From Candidatus Babeliales bacterium (GTDB lineage: Bacteria; Babelota; Babeliae; Babelales; JANWKD01), in contig JANWKD010000018.1 in assembly GCA_025451595.1 (NCBI GenBank), forward strand, positions 1 to 12,075: a DNA stretch of 12,075 nucleotides, read 5' to 3'. The notes under the pieces are model-generated. The model was given only the letters and a program-made list of their open reading frames with translations. It made no database searches and had not been told where the DNA came from. Positions 6,583 to 12,075 of the stretch are shown one piece after another (position 1 is the stretch's first letter; each line of letters begins with the position of its first letter). Position numbers and translations under genes: made by a program.

Positions 6583-6838
6583 AATAACTCCTGAATTTTT
6601 ATTCAATTTATTTATACAAGATGAGTTGTTTTTATAACTTAGTTTGCCAAAATGCGTATAATTATCAATGCTTATTTTTTTTATTCATATGGAGTATGCC
6701 TTTCAAGGCGATTGCCTTTGAATCATAAAGAAGTAAATGCCGTTCTTGCCTTTGGCTAGTAATTCATTAACTTTAATGATACAATCCTGAGCTGTGTTCT
6801 CTCTAACATTTATAAGTGACTCCAAAGGAAAGTTGCCA
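6583..6838. other. Intergenic region between divergent tsf and kinase genes
   Basis: This 256-base gap must hold promoters for both directions. I see only partial matches: TATAAA (minus strand, near 6616-6621) for tsf and TACAAT (6780-6785, plus strand) for the kinase, neither with a good -35 at proper distance. Between 6698 and 6756 three GCCTTT copies and one AAGGC can form alternative small hairpins (6698-6709 or 6705-6718). No ORF of note is present. Confidence 0.4.
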
Positions 6839-7615
6839 ATGTATCATTTTTCAAAGAATATATTTTTTTCAGTATTCTTGCTTTTTGTCAGCTGCAAATT
6901 ACAGAGCATGTATGTTTTTACTGGTCCGTCTCGATCTGGCAAGTCGACCTGTTCGGAAGTTTTAAAAGAAGCATTAGAAAAAAGAGGCAAGGTTGTTAAA
7001 CGATTCAGCATAGACGATTTTTTTAGTAATAAGTTAGAGCATTTAGTCACCGTATTGAATCTTGCCAATACTGAATATTCCGATCAAGCGGTGGATATTG
7101 CATTTGGGTTATGGAACTACTCAATAGCAAAGTACAAACAAGATCATGATCAGGAAGTTATTATTGTAGATACTTATTTTGGAGACAAGTCGATTGTTGA
7201 TTATTTTTATTTGAACTTTTGCTTAAACGGCTCAAATATAAAAGTCATACGTTTAATGTGCGATAAAGACACGGCGATTGAACGTATGAACAGAGCAAAT
7301 CAATCAGCTGATACGTCAAATCACAGAACCATGAATACTATAAAAGGTCACTATCATCCTTTGAGTCTTAAAAAACATGACTTGTTCCATTACGACCTAT
7401 GTATCGATACCGTAAAAAAAACACCAGAGGAAATAGTATGCGAAGTATTGGAAGATAAATCGTTTGGCCAATCATTTGCTCTCAATAATAATTTTTCTAC
7501 TGGATACTGCTATGATAAAGGAACATTAGGCTCAGAAGCATTGGGTTCATTATACGGCATCACTCAACATTCACTATCGTTGGCTAAATCACACAAAATC
7601 AACTTGCTCGAGTGA
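6839..7615 (+). CDS. Exported P-loop kinase, chloramphenicol-phosphotransferase-like
   Basis: The 258-residue product has a signal peptide at residues 1-23 (MYHFSKNIFFSVFLLFVSCK then LQS) followed by a P-loop kinase domain. Walker A is GPSRSGKST (29-37), an acidic pair follows in 'FSIDDFF' (56-62), and a Walker-B-like strand is 'VIIVD' (107-111). A LID-like basic segment 'AIERMNRAN' is at 146-154, and 'YDLCIDTVKKTPEEIVCEVL' (185-204) resembles the YDxxVDTxxxxPEE end of chloramphenicol-phosphotransferase-like proteins. The last ~50 residues are unassigned. The true substrate is unknown; zeta-toxin-like or adenylyl-type kinases are alternatives. The ATG at 6839 has an AAAGGA site; a GTG at 6794 and an internal ATG at 6908 lack one. 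Cys19 (FVSC) might be a poor lipobox. Confidence 0.8.
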   Translation: MYHFSKNIFFSVFLLFVSCKLQSMYVFTGPSRSGKSTCSEVLKEALEKRGKVVKRFSIDDFFSNKLEHLVTVLNLANTEYSDQAVDIAFGLWNYSIAKYKQDHDQEVIIVDTYFGDKSIVDYFYLNFCLNGSNIKVIRLMCDKDTAIERMNRANQSADTSNHRTMNTIKGHYHPLSLKKHDLFHYDLCIDTVKKTPEEIVCEVLEDKSFGQSFALNNNFSTGYCYDKGTLGSEALGSLYGITQHSLSLAKSHKINLLE

Positions 7616-7675
7616 TTCGGTATCGATACAACAATAAGCATATTTTAATCTATTTATTCCAAAAGGGACCATTTT

Positions 7676-8167
7676 ATGGATAGTAAATCATTTTTCTTTA
7701 TTGCATTATTAATTAATGTGTCAATTTATTCGATGGATAAAAGTGGATTTTCGTTTGATCATACTAAGAATGCATCCTCATTAGCAAGAAGAGGAAGAGA
7801 TTCTTTATTTATAATTTTTAAACAAACTCATATTGATGATTTTAACATTCAATCAATCGATCAGATAACAAAAGATAGCTTAAGAGATGAAATATTAAAT
7901 TTAAAGGCTATTATAGGTACAATTTATACGAAGATAGCTCACGCAGCGAAGAATAAATCTAAGGATCAACTACTTTGTTATTCACACGCTGAGTTTACTC
8001 TCGCAAATAGAGCGGGAAATTTATTTAATGAAGAAAATTTTAATGAAATTGCAATGAATGTTCAGCGTAGAATTTATTTTACCCTCAAGGATGAGATTGA
8101 TGCTCACTGCTTGCAATCTATTGAATCTATGTATTCAGCAAAAGCGTTCGCTTTGAAGCCAGGGTAA
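7676..8167 (+). CDS. Small exported protein of unknown function
   Basis: I do not recognise this 163-residue protein. Residues 1-19 (MDSKSFFFIALLINVSIYS) look like a signal peptide, with Met20 directly after. The mature part is hydrophilic and probably mostly helical: a basic 'SLARRGRDSLF' patch (35-45), then 'IQSIDQITKDSLRDEILNLK' (58-77) and 'NFNEIAMNVQRRIYFTLKDE' (121-140). No transmembrane segment or catalytic motif is visible. A good AAGGG site lies nine bases before the ATG. It starts 60 bases after the kinase gene on the same strand with no terminator between, so the two are probably co-transcribed. Confidence 0.72.
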   Translation: MDSKSFFFIALLINVSIYSMDKSGFSFDHTKNASSLARRGRDSLFIIFKQTHIDDFNIQSIDQITKDSLRDEILNLKAIIGTIYTKIAHAAKNKSKDQLLCYSHAEFTLANRAGNLFNEENFNEIAMNVQRRIYFTLKDEIDAHCLQSIESMYSAKAFALKPG

Positions 8168-8242
8168 ATCTTGGATCTGAAACAGTTTTAATAAACGGTT
8201 TTATTGCAATAGAATCTATTTTGCCATTTTATCTTAATAAAA

Positions 8243-8270
8243 TTGACAAATGATAAATTTTTGCTATATT
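8243..8270 (+). promoter_or_regulatory. Promoter candidate for the 8320 gene
   Basis: A consensus TTGACA -35 (8243-8248), a 16-base spacer and a TATATT -10 (8265-8270) give the best sigma70-type promoter in the window. The leader to the ATG at 8320 would be about 43 bases, ending in a GGAGG ribosome-binding site (8311-8315). Confidence 0.75.
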
Positions 8271-8319
8271 GAAGGAATAGGTACCTAAATACAAATAAAG
8301 TTATTCTAATGGAGGTTAT

Positions 8320-8832
8320 ATGTTAAGAAAACTGTTTTTTATAAGTATTTTATTAAGTGCTTTCTCTTCAATATTTTCAAACAATACTGAAGAATTTGAT
8401 TTTTTCCATCCCATTGGAAAAGAACATTCAGATACGTATATATTTGCGTCTCATTTCAATCGATCAATTGGAGTTGCTGGTTCAACTGAACAGTGGTTTT
8501 CTCAGTTAAATAAATATGATAAAAATGTATTAGGCGTGATCGAGCGTCATGAACAAGATTTATTACGTGAAAAAAAGAATTTACGTAAGGCTGTGTATTG
8601 TGGACGTTTCCTTTCAACGTGGCCAGTATGGTTGGTGGTTGGTTTCTCGATAAAAGAAAATTTATTATTTGATAAAGAAATAATAATGCCTACTGTCTTT
8701 GCTTTAGCTGTTTCTGGGTTAGAGTATTTTTGCAAAGAGCTTCGTGGTAGTGATTATCACTACAGTAACATTAATCAAGCATTAGCTCATTTAAAAAAAT
8801 TAAGAGCGCTTGCAATTGCCCAGCAAAATTAA
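8320..8832 (+). CDS. Signal-peptide protein with two probable membrane segments, unknown
   Basis: I do not recognise this 170-residue protein. Residues 1-20 (MLRKLFFISILLSAFSSIFS) form a signal peptide, followed by NNTEEFDFF. Residues 60-92 are a charged helical stretch ('YDKNVLGVIERHEQDLLREK'). Two hydrophobic segments, about 97-110 ('FLSTWPVWLVVGFS') and 119-137, are probable membrane helices. A short C-terminal helix ends 'HLKKLRALAIAQQN'. It has a strong promoter, a near-perfect GGAGG site five bases from the ATG, and its own terminator, so it is a single-gene transcription unit. Confidence 0.75.
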   Translation: MLRKLFFISILLSAFSSIFSNNTEEFDFFHPIGKEHSDTYIFASHFNRSIGVAGSTEQWFSQLNKYDKNVLGVIERHEQDLLREKKNLRKAVYCGRFLSTWPVWLVVGFSIKENLLFDKEIIMPTVFALAVSGLEYFCKELRGSDYHYSNINQALAHLKKLRALAIAQQN

Positions 8833-8845
8833 TAATTCATTATTT

Positions 8846-8891
8846 ATAGGAGTGTGTGCATTGATATCGAGTGCATACACTCCTATTTTTT
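8846..8891 (+). terminator. Strong intrinsic terminator after the 8320 gene
   Basis: ATAGGAGTGTGTGCA (8846-8860) and TGCATACACTCCTAT (8872-8886) pair over 15 positions with a single G-U wobble, around an 11-base loop, and are followed by TTTTTT. On the plus strand this is a textbook Rho-independent terminator. The U-tract overlaps the argS stop codon (8890-8892) on the other strand. For argS the same stem has no U-run, so it is at best a weak terminator in that direction. Confidence 0.85.
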
Positions 8892-10539
8892 ACATATGTT
8901 CAGGTGCATTGACTCCCAATAGCTCTAAGCATAACTCAAAGGTATTTTTCAAAATCATAACAATTGCCAAGCGAGATCGGCTTTGCACAATATTTTCGCT
9001 ATTGATTACTCGGTTGCCGGCATAATAGTGATGAAATGCATGAGCGAGCTCAAATACATAATAAGTCAATACATGTGTTTGATAGTTATTACTGATTGAT
9101 TGTAATAGTTCTTTTAATGAAATAATTTTTTTGATTAAAATACGTTCGTCATCATTTAAAGATTGTATATCGTCTGCGCTTACTTCTTGAAACATCGTTT
9201 CTTGAAATGCTTTATGTAAAATACTATTCGTTCGTACATACGCATACTGAATATAATAAACAGGATTTTCTTCCGTTTGCTTTAATGCCAAATCAATATC
9301 AAAGTCTAAATGTGCATCAGCTTTGCGATTCAAGTAAAAGAATCGAGACACGTCTTTGCCTACCGTTTGGATAACATCTTCAAGCATAACAATGTTGCCC
9401 GCGCGTTTAGACATGCGCACCAGCTCGCCACTTTCTTTAATAGTTACTAATTGATACAGAATGACATCTAAATCTTCTTGATTGTGTCCTAAGGCTTGCA
9501 TAACGCCTTTCAGGCGTTTAACATAGCTATGATGATCTTGTCCTAAAATATAGATGAGCTTGGTAAAGCCTCGTTCTAATTTATTTTGAATATATGCAAT
9601 ATCTGGCGCAATGTACGTATATTCGCCGTTTTCTTTCCGTACAACGCGATCTTTATCATCGCCAAATTGGGTGGAAGCAAACCACAATGCATTTTCTTTT
9701 TCAAAAATATAACCGTTGGTATCTACTATTTTTAATGCATGTCCAATAGCGCCATGCGTATGAAGCGTTTTTTCTGAAAACCATACATCGAAAGAAATAC
9801 CATATTCTTTGAGTGTTTCTTGGATTTTTTTAAGCAAATGATCTTTGGCATAATAAGCAAAAAATTCATCTGATTTATCCAACAGCTGGTTTTTGTACTC
9901 TGCTACACATTGTTGTGCAAGATCTTGGAGATAAAGGCCTTGGTAGCCATCTTCAGGTAACTCTGCAGGAAGATCTAAAGCTTGTAAACAACGCGCTTTG
10001 AATGATGCGCCTAGTTTTTTAATCTGAGCTCCTGCATCATTAATATAAAACTCTTTCGTTACCTTGTGACCAACGAATTCCATAATATTACCAAGCACGT
10101 CACCAATAATGCCGCCACGGCCATGACCAAGATGCAAAGGTCCGGTTGGATTAGCGCTGACAAATTCAATATTTACCGTTTGCGGCGATAGCAGATCGTT
10201 TTTAAAAAAATTCCGTTCTTGGGTAAATAAATTTTTTGCAAGAGCGGTCATTGTTTCTTGTCCAAGAAAGAAATTTAAAAAGCCAGGACCTGCAATTTCA
10301 ATACGCTCAACCGAAGAATTCTTAAAATTATTTTGTATTGTTTGTGCCAAAGAAACGGGATTTTGTTTGTGTGCCTTGGCTAAAATAAGAGCAGCATTCG
10401 TGCTTATATCGCCAAACGTACGTTTTTGCTCATCGCAGTTGATAGAAAATTGAATAGATGCTGTTTGTTCTTGAGAAACTGAAAAAGTATTAGCTAAATA
10501 TACAAGGAATTCTTGATGCAATTGTTCTATTAAGTTCAT
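8890..10539 (-). CDS. argS: Arginyl-tRNA synthetase
   Basis: ArgRS charges tRNA-Arg in the cytoplasm. The 549-residue protein is of normal length and complete. The N-terminal Add-1 domain has 'FGDISTNAALILAK' (42-55). The class I HIGH motif is in 'SANPTGPLHLGHGRGG' (128-143), followed by 'FYINDAGAQ' (164-172). 'YILGQDHHSYVKRL' (330-343) and the KMSKS-equivalent 'LVRMSKRAGN' (373-382) follow, then the anticodon-binding helical domain ending 'LLGVNAPEHM', the typical ArgRS C-terminus. The ATG at 10539 has no good ribosome-binding site and is preceded by an A-rich stretch. The only promoter hint upstream is a CATAAT hexamer. It converges with the gene at 8320. Confidence 0.97.
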   Translation of the reverse strand: MNLIEQLHQEFLVYLANTFSVSQEQTASIQFSINCDEQKRTFGDISTNAALILAKAHKQNPVSLAQTIQNNFKNSSVERIEIAGPGFLNFFLGQETMTALAKNLFTQERNFFKNDLLSPQTVNIEFVSANPTGPLHLGHGRGGIIGDVLGNIMEFVGHKVTKEFYINDAGAQIKKLGASFKARCLQALDLPAELPEDGYQGLYLQDLAQQCVAEYKNQLLDKSDEFFAYYAKDHLLKKIQETLKEYGISFDVWFSEKTLHTHGAIGHALKIVDTNGYIFEKENALWFASTQFGDDKDRVVRKENGEYTYIAPDIAYIQNKLERGFTKLIYILGQDHHSYVKRLKGVMQALGHNQEDLDVILYQLVTIKESGELVRMSKRAGNIVMLEDVIQTVGKDVSRFFYLNRKADAHLDFDIDLALKQTEENPVYYIQYAYVRTNSILHKAFQETMFQEVSADDIQSLNDDERILIKKIISLKELLQSISNNYQTHVLTYYVFELAHAFHHYYAGNRVINSENIVQSRSRLAIVMILKNTFELCLELLGVNAPEHM

Positions 10540-10623
10540 AGATTTTTTAACTCTTTGTCTATTGATATTCGGTTTAAAGACTATTATGCTGTAGCTTAAT
10601 AAAAATGAGAAGAAAAGTCACTA

Positions 10624-10698
10624 AGGCCTGGTCGGTAGCTTCGTTAAAAAAGGAGTATCATATGAACGAATGCTTGAAAAGGGTAAACGACCAGGCCT
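10624..10698. repeat. Inverted repeat around a small ORF start
   Basis: AGGCCTGGTCG (10624-10634) and CGACCAGGCCT (10688-10698) form a perfect 11-bp inverted repeat with a 53-base interior. Inside it TTCGTT (10640-10645) and AACGAA (10665-10670) form a second stem whose loop holds AGGAG and an ATG. It lies in the 219-base gap upstream of argS. It could be a structured leader, a terminator arm or a small repeat element. Confidence 0.6.
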
Positions 10699-10754
10699 AC
10701 TTTTTAGATCTTGCAGTGATTTTGTTTTGCAAAATTATTTATGTAACAATATAA
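10662..10754 (+). CDS. Possible 30-residue peptide
   Basis: An ATG with an ideal AGGAG site opens a 30-codon frame beginning MNECLKRVNDQAYF and ending in a hydrophobic stretch (LAVILF then KIIYVTI). The start region sits in the loop of an inverted repeat. No known family is recognisable, and the frame stops four bases before the end of the gene on the opposite strand. The only evidence is its initiation signal, which matches 16 bases at the ankyrin gene start, and its hydrophobic tail. Confidence 0.3.
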   Translation: MNECLKRVNDQAYFLDLAVILFCKIIYVTI

Positions 10755-10770
10755 TACCTTATAATTTTGC
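10729..10770. repeat. Inverted repeat at the end of the 10759 gene
   Basis: GCAAAATTAT (10729-10738) and ATAATTTTGC (10761-10770) are a perfect 10-bp inverted repeat around a 22-base interior, extendable by a T-A pair. The right arm lies inside the last codons of the minus-strand gene. Neither direction shows a U-run after the stem, so it may be an mRNA 3'-end stabiliser or an inefficient terminator. Confidence 0.45.
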
Positions 10771-11406
10771 AGATTGCAAATCTTTAAAGATTTTTTGCGC
10801 GCGTTTTTTAGAGTTTTTTTCATTCTGTCGATTAAGTCCTTGTAGTTTATGCAATAATGCCCCTATTAGTTGATTGTATTCTTGCTGGGCTGCACATAAT
10901 ATTGTGTCGATCTCCACATATGCTGGTTGTTGGTTGGCAGGTAATTGTAAAATTGTTTGAGAAAATAGATGTACTGAAGATCTGAAATTTTGTGCATCCC
11001 GTAAAAAACTTTGCTGTAACTGCTTATAAATGGTATGGGGGTTCGCTTTTAATGAAGTCGGTTTTTTATTTCCGTAATGAGCTTGGATGTTACATTTGGT
11101 TGGTTGAGAACGCGCTAAGTTCAGTATTTCAGCGTCAGCTTTATAGGCCAGAATCGCTAGCCCACGACGCTTCTTTTCGGGTACTTTTTTTGGAACAGTG
11201 AGCTTAGTGCCAAGCCGAGCATTATTAGCTCGTGTAAGCTGATTTCTCCTATTACGCCATGGTTGCTGCATGCTCACACCTGATATCTTTCCAATGTACC
11301 AAGGTACACAATACCTATCAAAAAAAAGTTCAGCTCGAATAGGAAGCAATAAGCAAATAAAAATAAATATTAGATTAATTCGATTTAGTCGAGGCAATGC
11401 TGCCAT
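10759..11406 (-). CDS. Exported basic protein of unknown function
   Basis: I do not recognise this 215-residue protein. Residues 1-25 (ending INLIFIFICLLLPIRA) look like a signal peptide or membrane anchor, followed by ELFFDRYCVPWYIGK. The middle is strongly basic ('PWRNRRNQLTRANNAR', 'VPKKVPEKKRRG'; about residues 48-82). The C-terminal half is helical, with a Gln/Asn-rich stretch, and ends in the basic coil-prone tail 'NEKNSKKRAQKIFKDLQ'. The start at 11406 overlaps the end of the upstream gene by 32 bases and has only a weak AGAG before it, so translation is probably coupled. Codon and composition pattern match the neighbouring exported-protein genes. Confidence 0.68.
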   Translation of the reverse strand: MAALPRLNRINLIFIFICLLLPIRAELFFDRYCVPWYIGKISGVSMQQPWRNRRNQLTRANNARLGTKLTVPKKVPEKKRRGLAILAYKADAEILNLARSQPTKCNIQAHYGNKKPTSLKANPHTIYKQLQQSFLRDAQNFRSSVHLFSQTILQLPANQQPAYVEIDTILCAAQQEYNQLIGALLHKLQGLNRQNEKNSKKRAQKIFKDLQSAKL

Positions 11407-11902
11407 ACTCTAAAGGTTTTTGTGCGTTACGTGTTTCTTTATGAACTACACGCGCATTTTGTTCAAAGATTTGTGCCTTTTGATAATACAACATCGCGTT
11501 CGGAACATCACCTTTTTTCTGGTATTCTTGAGCAAGTTTTTTGCACAGATTCTTGCCATTATGAGCAGCTAAATAGTGTGAATTGTGATTGCCGTCTGGA
11601 TTTCTCAATAACGTTTCTTCGTAATGAGCAATTTTTTTTATTGGATCATTAGTCAAAGAACCTTGACAATACTCACCAGTGGGACTTTCGCAATCAGTGG
11701 ATGCTTCCTTATAACAATTACCGGCGAGTCTTTTTCCAATAAGAGGAAACGATTCTAACTTTTGGCCTTTTTCAATAAGCTTGGAAGCTTTTTGTTTTTG
11801 CTCAGGTGTTTGTGAAGTCGTTGGTAATACAAAATCACTCTTTTTCATGGTCAACGACATAGTCGGCACTAAAAGAGCAAAGCACAGAGTTAAATATTTC
11901 AT
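11375..11902 (-). CDS. Small exported protein of unknown function, TPR-like tail
   Basis: I choose the ATG at 11902 (AAGGA site upstream; promoter 25 bases before it) over an in-frame start at 11956, which would lie upstream of the -10 box. The 175-residue product begins with the signal peptide MKYLTLCFALLVPTMSLT, followed by Met19. The mature part is hydrophilic and Lys-rich, with four cysteines at about residues 64-120 (GNCYKE, TDCESP, EYCQGS, NLCKKL) that could form disulfides after export. 'KKLAQEYQKKGDVPNAMLYYQKAQIFEQNA' resembles one TPR-type helix pair (about 121-150). Function unknown. It is the first gene of a two-gene unit with the 10759 gene. Confidence 0.75.
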   Translation of the reverse strand: MKYLTLCFALLVPTMSLTMKKSDFVLPTTSQTPEQKQKASKLIEKGQKLESFPLIGKRLAGNCYKEASTDCESPTGEYCQGSLTNDPIKKIAHYEETLLRNPDGNHNSHYLAAHNGKNLCKKLAQEYQKKGDVPNAMLYYQKAQIFEQNARVVHKETRNAQKPLEYGSIASTKSN

Positions 11903-11926
11903 GTGATATTCCTTAAATTTGTTTTT

Positions 11927-11956
11927 ATAGTATCCTATTTTTTTCAAAAAAATCAA
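11927..11956 (-). promoter_or_regulatory. Promoter candidate for the two-gene exported-protein unit
   Basis: On the minus strand there is a TTGATT -35 (11951-11956), an 18-base A/T-rich spacer and a TACTAT -10 (11927-11932), giving a leader of ~20 bases with an AAGGA ribosome-binding site. This supports translation starting at 11902. Confidence 0.55.
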
Positions 11957-12054
11957 TGTAATAGGTATAGGTTTTCTGAGGTAGCGTCAAAATTTCACAA
12001 CTCCTTGATTTTTTGACAAATTGAATTACTATTAAAGGATTAGTATAAGGTCAA

Positions 12055-12075
12055 ATGAACCCCGCACACGGCTTA
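12055..12075 (+). CDS. Possible start of a plus-strand gene, cut by window edge
   Basis: An ATG follows AAGG at five bases' distance and reads MNPAHGL to the edge. A consensus TTGACA lies at 12013-12018, but no good -10 follows at the right spacing. Only seven codons are visible, so this is a weak call. The rest of 11957-12054 shows no gene. Confidence 0.2.

Noticed and set aside
6794..6838. N-terminal extension of the kinase from a GTG at 6794
   Set aside because: No ribosome-binding site, and the extension would put polar residues before the signal peptide; the ATG at 6839 has AAAGGA at a fitting distance.
7620..7629. GTATCGATAC palindrome after the kinase gene
   Set aside because: A ten-base AT-rich palindrome alone is expected by chance and no promoter or operator context supports it.
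10670..10873. 67-codon plus-strand frame near 10670
   Set aside because: Half of it is antisense to the 10759 gene and it has no ribosome-binding site of its own; the frame starting at 10662 has the initiation signal instead.
12050..12075. GCACACGGCTTA at the right edge resembles half of a group II intron domain V stem
   Set aside because: The complementary arm is not in the window and the match is only about a dozen bases; sequence beyond 12075 would be needed.

Overview
The window is AT-rich bacterial DNA with short intergenic gaps and housekeeping genes mixed with small exported proteins that I cannot assign to families. Every housekeeping protein is bacterial in type (EF-Ts, UMP kinase, RRF, trigger factor, L34, RnpA, YidD, TrxB, ArgRS) but divergent. 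The neighbours include a signal-peptide ankyrin protein and a signal-peptide P-loop kinase. This fits a reduced, host-associated lineage. My best guess is Candidatus Dependentiae (TM6), inferred from overall character and not from a database match.

Region 1-4443, minus strand: transcription appears to start at tRNA-Lys(CUU) and run through tRNA-Leu(UAG) into a divergent trigger factor (tig) and thioredoxin reductase (trxB). A new promoter then drives rpmH-rnpA-yidD. Another promoter, overlapping the end of yidD, drives an exported ankyrin-repeat protein that runs off the left edge. The usual neighbours dnaA and yidC are not here.

Region 4576-6582, minus strand: frr, pyrH and tsf, transcribed in the order tsf-pyrH-frr. 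This is the conserved translation/UMP-kinase operon without rpsB at its head. A perfect 11-bp hairpin separates pyrH from frr.

Region 6839-8832, plus strand: three genes for exported proteins. The first is a chloramphenicol-phosphotransferase-like P-loop kinase with an N-terminal signal sequence. The second is a small secreted protein of unknown family. The third has a signal peptide, two probable membrane segments and its own promoter. A strong stem-loop terminator closes this block; its U-tract overlaps the argS stop codon.

Region 8890-11902, minus strand: argS, then a 219-bp gap rich in inverted repeats that holds a possible 30-codon ORF on the plus strand, then two overlapping genes for exported proteins of unknown function with a promoter in front. 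The last ~120 bases hold no firm gene; a plus-strand ORF may begin at 12055.

The most notable themes are: (i) four of six signal-peptide proteins have a methionine directly after the apparent cleavage site, as if export signals were added in front of existing start codons; (ii) a predicted nucleotide-dependent kinase that appears to be exported; (iii) tRNA genes abutting the tig ribosome-binding site; (iv) a thioredoxin reductase lacking the usual NADPH-specificity motif. I found no CRISPR array, transposase or rRNA.
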